NCBI RefSeq assembly: GCF_901933205.1
Contig: NC_044591.1
Location: forward strand, 1,054,001 to 1,118,000
DNA from: Camarhynchus parvulus
Lineage: Eukaryota; Chordata; Aves; Passeriformes; Thraupidae
Length of the DNA: 64,000 nucleotides
Direction: 5' to 3'
Shown here: piece by piece, positions 1-10,365 of the stretch
How positions within the stretch are numbered: the stretch's first letter is position 1
How the letters are laid out: the number at the start of each line of letters is the position of its first letter
The notes under the pieces: model-generated
The model's input: only the letters and a program-made list of their open reading frames with translations
Told to the model about the DNA's origin: nothing
The model's database searches: none
Translations under genes and position numbers: made by a program

Positions 1-536
1 ACACTCGGGTAATTCCCTGGTTTTTCCCCTTTTCCCTCTTTTTCCGGATATGTCTGATATCCTGATTTCCTGATATCCCAATATCGCTCCCGTCCCTGCA
101 TTCCGGGGCAGGAGCGTTGGGATTAAATCCATTTGAACTCCTGCTCCCAAACCCTCTGGAACGTGGCAGCTCCTCCATGAGCCCTGGATTTGTCGATTTC
201 TCAGATTGATCACTTTCCTTGAATTCATCTTTCCCTGGATTTCTCTCTTTCCCTGAGTTAACCTTTCCTTGGATTTGCCTCTTTCCCTGGATTTATCGCT
301 TTCCCAACTCCCGCTATCTCCTTCCCGTAAAATCCTCGTTTCCTGTTGGAATCTCGCTTTTCTCCCACTCCTTCTTTTTCCTCTCCTAATTCCTTTCTAT
401 TCCCAGCGCTCCCCTCTGGGTGCGGGTCTGTCGGGATCTCCCCGAGGCCGATCCCTATGGAAACGCCGTGGCCGGCCGGGATTTGGGCCGTGGGGTTCTC
501 CCTGATCCCGGTTTTTCCCGGCTTTTCCCGCTGCAG
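1..536 (+). other. ARHGEF10L: ARHGEF10L intron, 3' part (runs off left edge)
   Basis: This is intronic sequence ending at the acceptor ctgcag (531-536). From about 190 to 330 there is a weak short repeat of the type CTTTCCCTGGATTT. I could not recognise a further ARHGEF10L exon here, although one cut by the left edge cannot be excluded. Confidence 0.6.
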
Positions 537-659
537 GGCAGAAGCTCGTGCGCGTCACCAGCCTCCTGCTGTGCCAGGGCTTGCTCTGGGTGGGGACGGA
601 TCTGGGAATCATCGTCCTGCTGCCCGTGCCACGCCTGGAGGGCATCCCGAAAATCACCG
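537..659 (+). CDS. ARHGEF10L: ARHGEF10L internal (penultimate) coding exon
   Basis: This exon is part of Rho guanine nucleotide exchange factor 10-like, which activates Rho-family GTPases (RhoA/B/C) in the cytoplasm. It reads [14 protein letters not shown], then [18 protein letters not shown], then LEGIPKITG, which I recognise as the C-terminal WD40/beta-propeller-like region of the ARHGEF10 family; the catalytic DH-PH part lies upstream of the window. The acceptor ctgcag ends at 536 and the donor G|GTGAGC starts at 660. The first two bases finish a codon begun in the preceding exon, and the last base (659) starts a glycine codon completed at 2182-2183, so intron phases agree with the next exon. 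No stop or frameshift is seen. The following intron is only 1.5 kb and almost entirely minisatellite. Gene identity rests on my recognition of the protein sequence, not on a search. Confidence 0.93.
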
Positions 660-679
660 GTGAGCTTCCCGGGAAAGCG

Positions 680-955
680 GCGGCGTTCCTGGAGAAACGG
701 CGCCAATCCCGGAGAAACGGCGCCGTTCCCAAAAAACAGCCCCCATTCCCAAAAAAAACGCAGTTCCTAAAAACTGGCGTTTTCCCCAAAAACCGGCATT
801 GTTCCCAAAAACCGGCGTTGTTCCCAAAAAACGGTGCCATTCCCAAAAAACAGCACCGTTCCCCAAAAACGGCATTATTCCCAAAAAATGGCTTTGTTCC
901 CAAAAACCAGCAGCCGTTCCCAAAAAACAGCGCCATTCCCAAAACACAGTGCCAT
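680..955. repeat. Minisatellite, ~20 bp unit (GTTCCCAAAAAACGGCGCC-like)
   Basis: The unit GTTCCCAAAAA(A)C(A/G)GC.CC recurs about a dozen times at about 20 bp spacing, starting 20 bases inside the ARHGEF10L intron. It abuts a second, unrelated array at its 3' end. Confidence 0.9.
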
Positions 956-2178
956 TCCCAGCCTTATCCCAGCCTGTTCCCAGCCCATTTCCAGCCCATT
1001 CCCAGCTTGTTCCCACCCCAATCCCATTGTTTCCATTCACAGCCCATTCCCAACCATTCCCAGCTCATTCCTATCCCAATTCCACTGCTCCTATTCCCAG
1101 CCCATTCCTGGGCTCATTCCCATCCCGATTCCCCTGTTTTCTGTTCCTGGCCCATTCCCAGTCTCATTCCCATCCCTATCCCACTGTTCCTATTCCCAGC
1201 CCATTCCTAGGCTGTTTCTTTTCCCATCCTGCTGTTTCCATTCCCATTCCCTGTCTCATTCCCATCCTGATCCCGCTGTTTCTGTTCCTATCCCACTGTT
1301 TCTGTTCCCAGCCCATTCCCGACCCATTCCCAGCCATTCCCTGTCTCATTCCCATCCTGATCCCGCTGTTTCCATTCCCATTCCCATCCCAATCCCGCTG
1401 TTTCTCTTCCCATCCTGCTGTTTCTGTTCCCAGCCCATTTCTGGCCCATTCCTGGCCCATTTCCAGACTCATTCCCATCCCAATCCTGCTGTTTCTGTTC
1501 CCATCCTGCTGTTTCCATTCCCATTCCCTGTCTCATTCCCATCCTGATCCCACTGTTTCTGTTCCCATTCCCAGCCCATTTCCAGACTCATTCCCATCCC
1601 GATCCCACTGTTTCCATTCCCAGCCCATTTCTGGCCCATTCCCTGCCCATTTCCAGATTCATTCCCATCCCGATCCCGCTGTTTCCGTTCCCATCCTGCT
1701 GTTTCCATTCCCAGCCCATTCCCAGCCCATTCCCAGTCTCATTCCCATCCCAATCCCGCTGTTTCTGTTCCCATCCTGCTGTTTCCATTCCCATTCCCGT
1801 CTCATTCCCATCCCAATCCCGCTGTTTCTGTTCCCATCCTGCTGTTTCCATTCCCATTCCCTGTCTCATTCCCATCCCGATCCCGCTGTTTCTGTTCCCA
1901 TCCCACTGTTTCTGTTCCCAGCCCATTTCTGGCCCATTCCCGGCCCATTCCCAGACTCATTCCCATGCCGATCCCGCTGTTCCCGCTCCCGCTCCCAGCC
2001 GATCCCGCTGTTTCTGTTCCCATCCCGCTGTTCCTGTTCCCATCCCGATCCTGCTGTTTCTGTTCCCATCCCGCTGTTCCTGTTCCCAGCCAATCCCGCT
2101 GTTCCTGTTCCCATCCCAATCCCGCTGTTTCTGTTCCCATCCCGTTGTTCCCGCTCCCATCCTGATCCCGCTGTTTTC
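956..2178. repeat. Large pyrimidine-rich minisatellite filling the last ARHGEF10L intron
   Basis: About 1.2 kb consists of interleaved short blocks such as CCCAGCCCATTCC, TCTCATTCCCATCC and CGATCCCGCTGTTTCTG, in a loose higher-order order. The array runs to within a few bases of the acceptor TTTTCCAG (2174-2181), so the polypyrimidine tract of the last intron appears to be built from array sequence. It is open in several frames on both strands because the repeat lacks stops; those frames are artefacts. Confidence 0.93.
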
Positions 2179-2181
2179 CAG

Positions 2182-2672
2182 GGAAGGGCATGGTGTCCCT
2201 GAACGGCCACGCCGGCCCCGTGCAGTTCCTGGTGCTGGCTCTGAGCACTTTGGCCCCCGACGCCCTCCGGGCCGAGCAGGACGAGCCCGACGAGGCCGAG
2301 GAGGAGAAATCCCCGGATCCGGAGGGGCTCCAGCCGCGGGAAATGCGGAAAAAAGGGATTTTGTTACAATACCGGCTGCGCTCCACGGCCCACCTGCCCG
2401 GCCAGCTGCTCTCCGTGCGGGAAGCGGCGCCGGGAACGCCGGGAACGCCGGGACACGCTGAGGAGGACGGATCCATCTACGAGCTGGCCGACGATCCCGA
2501 TGTGTGGGTGCGGAGCCGGCCCTGCTCCCGGGATTCTTCCCGCAAGGAAATCTCCTCTGTGGCCATCGTCTCCGGAGGCCGCGGGTACCGGGATTTCCGC
2601 GCGGAATCCGCGCGCCGCTCCGGAGCCGCCGACAGCTCCCTGCTCATCTGGCAGCTCCCGCTGGCGCTCTGA
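2182..2672 (+). CDS. ARHGEF10L: ARHGEF10L terminal coding exon and stop
   Basis: This is the last exon of the RhoGEF ARHGEF10L, encoding about 163 residues and ending ...LIWQLPLAL with TGA at 2670-2672. It begins by completing the glycine codon split by the intron and then reads [19 protein letters not shown]. Later blocks include [40 protein letters not shown] and [16 protein letters not shown]. These match my memory of the family's C-terminal region, with conserved blocks separated by a variable acidic linker ([17 protein letters not shown]). A small PGTPGTPG duplication sits in the linker before EEDGS. The acceptor TTTTCCAG ends at 2181. The exon is CpG-rich compared with the flanking arrays. 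Reading frame and phase fit the previous exon exactly, so the gene appears intact. Confidence 0.95.
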
Positions 2673-2838
2673 GCCCGCCCGGAATTCCCGAATTTCCTAC
2701 CTCAGGAGTCCCCCGAATTCCCGGGAGCGGCGCTTGAGCCGCTGCGAGGGAAAAAAAAAAAATGGGAAAAGCGCGGGATTCTCCCTCAGATCCAGCGGAT
2801 CTGGAGTTGGGAGCGTTGGGGTTTTCCCGGTTTCCCTG

Positions 2839-2867
2839 CGTGTGTGTGTGTGTGTGTGTGTGTGTGG
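2839..2867. repeat. (TG)n microsatellite
   Basis: An uninterrupted TG dinucleotide run of about 14 units lies inside the probable ARHGEF10L 3' UTR. It is likely length-polymorphic. Confidence 0.97.
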
Positions 2868-3117
2868 GAAATCCCTAGAGATAGAAATCCCTGGATTATA
2901 AATAGGATGTAAATTATTACCTGTAAAAAAGAAGGAATCTGTATATATTGGGAATGCTGGGAAGAGCAGGAGCAGCTCCCGAAAAAGCGGCTCTGGCTGC
3001 AATATCCACTCCTGTTCCCGACTGGGAATTTGAGGATCTTCCGTACTGAAATCCCCTGGATTCGGGAGCCGACCCCGCCCGGCTTCCTGAGGAAAGGAAA
3101 AACTGGGGGAGCGTGGA

Positions 3118-3123
3118 AATAAA
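3118..3123 (+). terminator. ARHGEF10L: Candidate polyadenylation signal AATAAA of ARHGEF10L
   Basis: A canonical AATAAA lies about 450 bases after the ARHGEF10L stop. A downstream GT-rich stretch (3130-3160, ggccgtggtttccttggtttgtgg) fits a downstream element. Use of this site is inferred. Confidence 0.6.
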
Positions 3124-3212
3124 TCCCATAGGAATGGCCGTGGTTTCCTTGGTTTGTGGCTTCGGGGCTTTTGTGGGATTTGGGAGTGGCATTCCAAGGG
3201 TTCTGCTTCCCT

Positions 3213-3322
3213 GGGAATGCTCCAGGATGGGGCTTGGAGCAGCCTGGGAATGCAGGTTTCCAATGGAATGGGAAGAGCTTCCAGATGATTCCAACCCATC
3301 CTGGAATGCTGGAATTCTGATG
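3213..3322 (+). mobile_element. CR1 LINE 3'-tail fragment
   Basis: The sequence shows ggatggggcttggagcagcc, followed later by gattccaacccatcc and tggaattctga. These match the avian CR1 3' end as I know it (GGGGCTTGGAGCAACCTGG ... TTCCAACCCA ... ATTCTATGATTCT). The copy is degraded and 5'-truncated. Confidence 0.75.
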
Positions 3323-3594
3323 CACCCCCTTGGAGCTGCACATCTTAAAAATCAGGTAAAAACCCCCAAAATTTCCTCTTTTCCCACTAGGAATGGGGTG
3401 GGATGGAGGGAAAATCCATCCCTCGTTCCTCTGCTTCTGCCCTCGCCATCGGCACGGGAAAAATCCCAGCCCAGGGAGTCGGGAGCTCATCCCGGGACTG
3501 GATCCATTCCTGCGTGTAACAGGAATTCCATGGGGAGCATCCCAGTGGTGGGATGGATATTCCTGAGCCCTGGAATGGGAGCTGCTGATGGATA
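3323..3594. other. Intergenic unique sequence
   Basis: I see no gene, RNA or repeat that I can name in this stretch between the CR1 tail and the next array. Confidence 0.5.
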
Positions 3595-4345
3595 TTCCAT
3601 CTTCATCCCAGCCCTCTCAGGGATATTCCATCCTCATCCCAGCCTTCTCAGGGATATTCCAACCTCATCCCAGCCTTCTCAGGGATGTTCCAACCTCATC
3701 CCAGCCTTCTCAGGGATGTTCCCTCCATCCTCATCCCAGACCTCTCAGGGATATTCCATCTTCATCCCAGCCCTCTCAGGGATATTCCCTCCTCATCCCA
3801 ACCCTCTCAGGGATGTTCCCTCCATCCTCATCCCAACCCTCTCAGAGATATTCCTCTCTCCTTTCCTAGCCCTCTCAGGGATATTCCATCCTCATCCCAA
3901 CCTTCTCAGGGATATTCCGTCCATCCTCACCCCAGCCATTTCAGGGACATTCCATCCTCATCCCAACCCTCTCAGGGATATTCCATCCAACCTCATCCCA
4001 ACCCTCTCAGGGATATTCCATCCTCATCCCAGACCTCTCAGGGATATTCCCCTCTCCTTTCCCAACCCTCTCAGGGACATTCCCTCCTCATCCCAACTCT
4101 CTCAGGGATATTCCATTTTCATCCCAACCTTCTCAGGGATATTCCATCCTCATCCCAACCCCCTCAGGAATATTCCTCTCTCCTTTCCCACCCCTCTCAG
4201 GGACATTCCATCCCCATCCCAACCTTCTCAGGGATATTCCGTCCATCCTCACCCCAGCCATTTCAGGGACATTCCCTCTTCATCCCAACCCCCTCTGGGA
4301 TATTCCCTCCTCATCCCACCCCTCTCAGGGATATTCCCCTCTCCT
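3595..4345. repeat. Minisatellite, ~30 bp unit (CTCAGGGATATTCC)
   Basis: About two dozen copies of a unit built from CTCAGGGATATTCC followed by ATCCTCATCCCAACC are seen. Variants include an extra GTCCATCC insertion and an alternative block CTCTCCTTTCCCA. A stretch around 3900-3960 recurs almost exactly around 4220-4280, showing higher-order duplication inside the array. Confidence 0.93.
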
Positions 4346-4855
4346 TGTCCCAGCCTTTGCTGCATCCTTGGAATCCACGGAGCAGCCGCCGCCCCGCGGG
4401 ACCGATCCAGCTCCAGGTGCTGAAACGACCCCAAATAAAAGCAGATTTGCTGCTCCCGCTCCCTCTGAGACAGGCCCCGAGCTGGATTGTCCGAGGCCAG
4501 CGCTGCTTTTCCCACATTTCCCATTCCAGGCTGGGAATTGGGGTCAGGGGTTGATTCCGGGGCCTGCCCTGGGGCTCCCGTGTTCGACACCCGCCTTGGG
4601 GACATCAGGTGGCATCGAGTGGCACTCGGAGGCTTCTGATGCCTCACCCCGGCACGGCTCAGCTGCTCCGGGCACCGGAGAGCTGGGAATGCTCCGGATC
4701 CAGGGATTTCATGGTCTGATTCCTGCGCACAAACACCGCAGCAGCCCCGGCTAAAAATAATCAACATTGGCTGCATTCGGGGCTGATTGACGAGCTCTGC
4801 AGGCGGCAGCGGCTCCTGGGAATTCCGTGGGATGAGGGCTTGGAAATGGGACTGG
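4346..4855. other. Intergenic unique sequence
   Basis: No gene is recognised. An AATAAA at about 4434-4439 and a short AT-rich block at 4750-4800 are present, with no supporting coding sequence upstream. Confidence 0.5.
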
Positions 4856-5480
4856 TGAGGGCTCATCCTGTTGGGAAAAACTTCCCAGGATTTCAATTTC
4901 AAAATTTCTTTGCGAGCAGAGCAAATTCTAGGGGAGAAATCCAGGAATATTTCACCCCCAAGGGGGCAGAGCTTCCCGGTCTTCCATGCAAGGAGGGGCT
5001 TCCATGCTTCCCATCCATGGAGAGCTTGGAAACCGGAGTGTCCATAACTTGTGGGGGCTCATCCCCTTTGGAAAACCTTTCCAGGATTTCCAGGGTGGGT
5101 TCACAGGAAGCAAAGCCAATTTGAGAGGAGAAAAATCCAGAAATATTTCACCCCCAAGGCGAGCAGAGCTTCCCTGCCTTCCACACAAGGAGGGGCTGGA
5201 ATCTGCGACTTGTGGGGGCTCATCCCATTTGGAAAGCTTTCCTTGGATTTCCAGTGTGGGTTCCTAGGGAGCAGAGCCAATTTTAGGGGAGAAATCCAGG
5301 CATATTTCACCCCCAAAATGGGCTATGGAAGAACTTGTGTAGCTTCCATACAGGGAGAGGTTGGAAACCGGAGTGTCTGAGACATGTGGGGGCTCATCCG
5401 CTTTGGAAAACCTTCCCAGGATTTCCAGGGTGGGTTCCTAGGGAGCAGAGGCGATTTCGGGGCAGAAATCCAGGAGTATT
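4856..5480. repeat. Tandem macrorepeat, four copies of ~160-195 bp
   Basis: GGCTCATCC starts copies at 4860, 5056, 5217 and 5391. Each is followed by a ...TTTGGAAA...CCAGGATTTCC block, a GGGAGCAGAGCCAATTT-like block and AAATCCAGGAATATTTCACC. Successive offsets are about 196, 161 and 174 bases, and copies differ by substitutions and small indels. Confidence 0.9.
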
Positions 5481-5684
5481 TTGCCCTTGGATAAGCTTTT
5501 CCCCTTCCTTGGGCAGGATTTGCCCTTCCCAAGTTTTCCAGTCCCTGTCCCGCTCATCCCAACTCACCCCAGCTCTCCGTGCTCTGGCTCCTGGGATGCA
5601 GAGGAAATTCCAAGGGTTTTCCTCCTGGCTGCTCTTCCCAAGGAAGCACTTCCATGGGAACTCCTCTCTGGCTTCCATCCATGT

Positions 5685-6062
5685 GGTGGTGGGAACTGGG
5701 GGTGGAAAAGATGGACATGGAACGTTCCAGGTGTGGTGGGAACTGGGGATGGAAAAGATGGACATGGAACGTTCCAGGTGTGCTGGTGGGAACCGGGGAT
5801 GGAAAAGATGGACATGGAATGTTCCAGGTGTGGTGGTGGGAACCGGGAATGGAAAAGATGGACATGGAACGTTCCAGGTGTGGTGGGAACCAGGGATGGA
5901 AAAGATGGACATGGAATATTCCAGTCTGATGGGAATTGGGGATGGAAAAGATGGACATGGAACGTTCCAGGTGTGGTGGGAACTGGGAATGGAAAAGATG
6001 GACATGGAACATTCCAGTCTGATGGGAATTGGGGATGGAAAAGATGGACATGGAATGCTCCA
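5685..6062. repeat. Minisatellite, ~45 bp unit (GGAAAAGATGGACATGG)
   Basis: Eight or so copies of GATGGAAAAGATGGACATGG are present, each followed by AACGTTCCAGGTGTGG or the variant ATTCCAGTCTGATGGG. The two unit variants alternate toward the 3' end, suggesting a composite unit. Confidence 0.94.
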
Positions 6063-6372
6063 GGTTTTGTTCCTGGGATCTGGAGCTGCTGGGAAGAGTT
6101 TTCCAAGTTCCCGGATCCGAGGCAGCTGCCTCAATCAGGGATCATTGTTCCCTGCTCTTCCTGGGAATTGGGCTCTGCCAGCAAAGGGTGCCAAGGGGAG
6201 AAGCTGAGGGAGCTGGGAACATTCCAGATCCTGCTCCGGCTCTGGAATCCAACCTCATCCCCCAGGCTCGCCGGAAAAGCCTTTCCTGCCCCAAAATGCC
6301 TCTCCTCAAGGATCTTTTGGGTGTGGAGTGGCTCCGTGGGGCAGGATGCGGATCCTTGGGTGGGAGACACGT
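6063..6372. other. Intergenic unique sequence
   Basis: Nothing recognisable is seen in this spacer between two arrays. Confidence 0.5.
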
Positions 6373-7060
6373 GGACATCCCTCATTCCATCGGACATCCC
6401 GCACTCCATCGGACATCCCTCATTCCATCGGACATCCCACATTCCATCGGACATCCCTCATTCCATCGGACATCCTGCACTCCATCGGACATCCCTCATT
6501 CCATGAGACATCCCTCATTCCATCAGACATCCCTCATTCCATTGGCTATCCCTCATTCCATCGGACATCCCGCATTCCATCAGACATCCCACATTCCATT
6601 GGCTATCCCACATTCCATCGGACATCCTGCACTCCATCGGACATCCCGCATTCCATCGGACATCCCTCATTCCATCGGACATCCCACACTCCATCAGACA
6701 TCCCTCATTCCATTGGCTATCCCACATTCCATCGGACATCCCTCATTCCATCGGACATCCCGCACTCCATCAGACATCCCTCATTCCATCGAACATCCCG
6801 CATTCCATCGGCCATCCCTCATTCCATCGGACATCCCTCATTCCATTGGCTATCCCACATTCCATCGGACATCCCTCATTCCATGAGACATCCCGCACTC
6901 CATCAGACATCCCTCATTCCATCGGACATCCTGCACTCCATCAGATATCCCTCATTCCATTGGCAATCCCTCATTCCATCGGACATCCCTCATTCCATCG
7001 GACATTCTGCACTCCATCGGACATCCCACATCCCATTGGCTATCCCACATTCCATCCCAC
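6373..7060. repeat. Minisatellite, 19 bp unit (CATTCCATCGGACATCCCT)
   Basis: About 36 head-to-tail copies of a 19 bp unit are present. Variants change CGGACATCC to TGGCTATCC, CAGACATCC or GAGACATCC, and CATTCC to CACTCC. The tight period makes it readable in several frames, producing false long ORFs. Confidence 0.96.
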
Positions 7061-7588
7061 TCCCGCCCGCTGGCTTGGGCTTTGCAGGGGATTCACTGGA
7101 GCTGCTGCTGAGGCATTTTTGGGTTATTTTTGTCTCATTCCTCAAGGAAAAGGGCGGTGGATTAATCATTCCTGGATTTTCCTGCTCCAGGCCGAAGTCC
7201 TCCCTTCTTTATTTCCCTGTCACTCCCATCTCCCCCAACACCAGCTTAGAGCTGGTGCCTGTCCAAGCTTAAACTCCCCCAGAGGCTTATCCCGGCCGGA
7301 TTCCTGGTTTTTGACAACCCTCTCAGCGCTCCGCGTCTCCCTCTTCCCAAGATAATGGGATTAATTACAGCCGGATTTGTGTTCCCTGCGCTGGTTTGAA
7401 GGAACCACTTGGAAATGCTGACGGCTTCGTCTTCCCCCTCCTTCTCCCGCCGGATTTGGGCTCTGGAATCGCTTCCCTTGGAGCTGGTGAGTGACCAGGA
7501 GGCTGGGAGATGATGGGGAAGCAGCAAGGCTGGGAGCTGCGGGATTCCAGGGATTTTGTGAGGCTGGGCTGAGGAAACGGCGATGGCG
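7061..7588. other. Intergenic unique sequence
   Basis: No gene is recognised. The stretch separates two of the largest arrays. Confidence 0.5.
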
Positions 7589-9066
7589 GTGCTGGAAGGG
7601 GATGTTGGAATGGTGGGTGTTGGAATGGTGGGTGTTGGAATGATGGCCATGGTGGAATGGTGGCGGCCATGTTGCAATGATGGCCATGGTGGAATAGTGG
7701 ACGTTGGAATGTTGCCCACTCTGGAAGGGGATGTTGGAATGATGGGTGTTGGAACGATGGCCATGGTGGAATGGTGGCCATGTTGGAATGACGGCTGTTG
7801 GAATGGTGGCCATGTTGGAATGATGGATGTTGGAATGGTGGCCATGTTGGAATGATGGATGTTGGAATGTTGCCCACTCTGGAAGGGGATGTTGGAATGA
7901 TAGGTGTTGGAACGATGGCCATGGTGGAATGGTGGCCATGTTGCAATGATGGCCATGGTGGAATGGTGGCCATCTTGCAATGATGGCCATGTTGGAATGG
8001 TGGCCATGTTGGAATGGTTGCCATGCTGGAATGATGGATGTTGCAATGGTGGCCACGTTGGAATGGTGGGTGTTGGCATGATAGCCATGTTGGAATGGCA
8101 GACGTTGGAATGATGAATGTTGGAATGATGGATGTTGGAATGGTGGATGTTGGGATGATGGGTATTGGAATGGTGGCCATGCTGCAATGGTGGATGTTGC
8201 AATGGTGGCCATGTTGGAATGGTGGGTGTTGGCATGATAGCCATGTTGGAATGGCAGATGTTGGAATGATCAATGTTGGAATGGTGGATGTTGGGATGAT
8301 GGGTATTGGAATGGTGGCCATGGTGGAATGGTGGCCATGTTGGAATCATGGCGGTGGTGGAATAGTGGATGTTGGAATGATGGCCACTCTGGAAGGGGAT
8401 GTTGGAATGATGGGTGTTGGAATGATGGCCATGGTGGAATGGCGAATGTTGGAATGATGATTGTTGGAATGGTGGATTCAGGATGATGGGTATTGGAATG
8501 GTGGCCATGCTGCAATGGTGGATGTTGGGATGGTGGCCATGGTGGAATGGTGGACATGTTGGAATGGTGGGTATTGGAATGGTTGCCATGTTGGAATGAC
8601 GGCTGTTGGAATGGTGGCCATGTTGGAATGATCGATGTTGGAATGATGGCTACTCTGGAAGGGGATGTTGGAATGATGGGTGTTGGAATGGTGGCCATGT
8701 TAGAATGGTGGCCATGTTGGAATGGTGGCCATGTTGAAATGGTGGGGATGTTGGAATGATGAATGTTGGAATGGTGGCTGTTGGAACAATGGCCATGTTG
8801 GAATGGTGGACACAGTGGAATGGTGGCCATGTTGGACTGACGGATGTTGGAATGATGGCCATGTTGGAATGGTGGCCATGCTGGAATGGTGGCCATGTTG
8901 GAATGGTGGGTGTTGGAATGACGGATGTTGGAATGATGAACATGTTGCAATGATGGACACAGTGGAATGGGATGTTGGAGCCATGGGTGTTGGAACGATG
9001 GCCGTGGTGGAAGGGGATGTTGGAATCACAGCCATGGTGGAAGGAGATGTTGGAATCATGGCCGTG
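7589..9066. repeat. Minisatellite, ~15-18 bp units (TTGGAATGGTGGCCATG)
   Basis: About 1.5 kb of units on the theme TTGGAATGATGG, followed by ATG, GTG or CCATG, is present. The block CACTCTGGAAGGGGATG recurs at about 7718, 7872, 8389 and 8651, and a block with GGCATGATAGCCATG recurs at about 8072 and 8231. These mark higher-order units that duplicated as longer segments. Confidence 0.95.
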
Positions 9067-9069
9067 CCA

Positions 9070-9340
9070 CTGGCGAAAGCCAACCCACAATGATGACGGC
9101 CCCATGGCAAACCCATAGTGATGCTGATCCCAAGTATCCCATTGGGATAAGGAGCCACGTGCTGCAACAAACCCTCATCCCAATCCTTGGGAATGCTGGA
9201 TCCGTGACCAGACGCCAGCCCATCACGGTGCCTGACCCCATGGCAAACCCACAGTGGAGGAAACCCATAACTGATGTCAATCCCAACCACCCCATTGGGA
9301 TCCAAACCCTCCTCCCAACCCTTGGGAATGTTGGACCACA
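9070..9340. repeat. Two-copy tandem duplication (~150 bp)
   Basis: The order GGCAAACCCA.AGTG, CCCATTGGGAT, CAAACCCTC and TTGGGAATG.TGGA appears twice, around 9105-9200 and 9243-9335. The copies have diverged moderately. Confidence 0.75.
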
Positions 9341-9442
9341 TGGACCTTCAGCCCCCCAAGCCCCCGAGGGTGGGACAAACCCATCCCCAGGACACCCCGG
9401 ACCTCCAGGATGTCCGAGCCCCCCTTCACCCCCACCCCTGAG

Positions 9443-9722
9443 CATTAATTGTACGCTAATTACCTTCTCATTAAGGCTCCAGGCCGGGCTCTTTCCCAGC
9501 TCCACCACGGATTTGGGCAGCTGGGAGGAGGTCGGGAGGTCCATCCCTAATTCCAGGCCCGCGTGAGCGCCCCCCATTAGCGTAATTAGCCGTGCTAACG
9601 AGGAGCTGTGATGTTTTATGCATGGCACCTAATTTTACTCCGGCAAGCTCCCGCTAAATTTAACTCCATTAATCATTGATTCCCGAGGGGCTGGATCCCT
9701 GATTAGCGTCACATGGATTAGG
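9443..9722. promoter_or_regulatory. Candidate conserved non-coding element, homeodomain-type TAAT sites
   Basis: This short AT-rich, repeat-free island in GC-rich surroundings carries several TAAT/ATTA cores: GCATTAATTG, GCTAATTACC, GCGTAATTAGCC, CTCCATTAATC and GATTAGCG. The density of homeodomain-like cores and the lack of array sequence suggest a distal enhancer. This is inference only, without any cross-species comparison. Confidence 0.35.
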
Positions 9723-10365
9723 GCAGGAAAGGGATTTAAAATAAACCCCCCTCGCCCTTCTCCTGCGTGAGACGGAGCTGCCGCCCCTTGGATGAGCCTG
9801 GGATGTGGCTGGAAGGCGTCGCTCCTTTCCTGGCTTTCCTGGTGCTGTTTTCTGGGAAAAACCAGGGAAACAAAAGCATCGTGGGATCACTTCCCTCTCC
9901 CCATTCCCAATCCCAGTTTTCTCGGCTGTGTTTGCACGGCAGAGCCGTCTGTGTTTGATTTTTTTTATCGCAGGCTCCAGGAGTTTATGGAGCAATTCCC
10001 AGATGTCCTTGATGAATTCCCAAGGGTTGGGAGCCGCTGGTTGGTCCTGCATCACTCAGCCCGTCCGGATGCCGGCAGATCCATCAATCCCCACCGTGGA
10101 CATTGGAATTCCTCAAGGAGCTTGAGGACAAGGCTCGAGTCCCTTCGGTGTCCAGCTGCTCCCAGGGTCTTCCCATTCCCTAAGGAAAAAAATCCCCCTC
10201 ATTATTTCAGAGCAACCAGATTTTAAGGGATTTTCCCCATTCCTTAACCTCATCCCTGCAGTATTCCATGGATTTGGACCATTCCCAACCCTCCTGCACA
10301 GGGATGAGGATTTGGGAGCTGTCCGTGAGCCTCTTCCAGCAGGTGGAGCCACCGAAATTCAGACA
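9723..10365. other. Intergenic unique sequence
   Basis: No gene is recognised between the AT-rich island and the G-rich array. Confidence 0.5.

Larger units (their letters stand above)
2673..3140 (+). other. ARHGEF10L: ARHGEF10L 3' UTR (probable)
   Basis: This non-coding stretch runs after the stop codon to just past the first canonical AATAAA. It contains an A-run near 2750-2762 and a TG dinucleotide tract. The actual cleavage site is inferred, and longer 3' UTR isoforms are possible. Confidence 0.6.

Noticed and set aside
799..2202. 467-codon open frame on the + strand across the ARHGEF10L intron
   Set aside because: It is translation of a stop-poor minisatellite (runs of [14 protein letters not shown] type) and crosses a confirmed splice acceptor. 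It has no protein character.
3113..4554. Long + strand frames of 289 and 436 codons downstream of ARHGEF10L
   Set aside because: Most of each frame is the 30 bp minisatellite (LRDIPSSSQPSQGYS repeats). The rest shows no family resemblance.
7246..8950. Histidine/proline-rich minus-strand frames up to 447 codons
   Set aside because: They are open only because the 15-18 bp array unit contains no stop. The histidine-rich repeat is the array read backwards.
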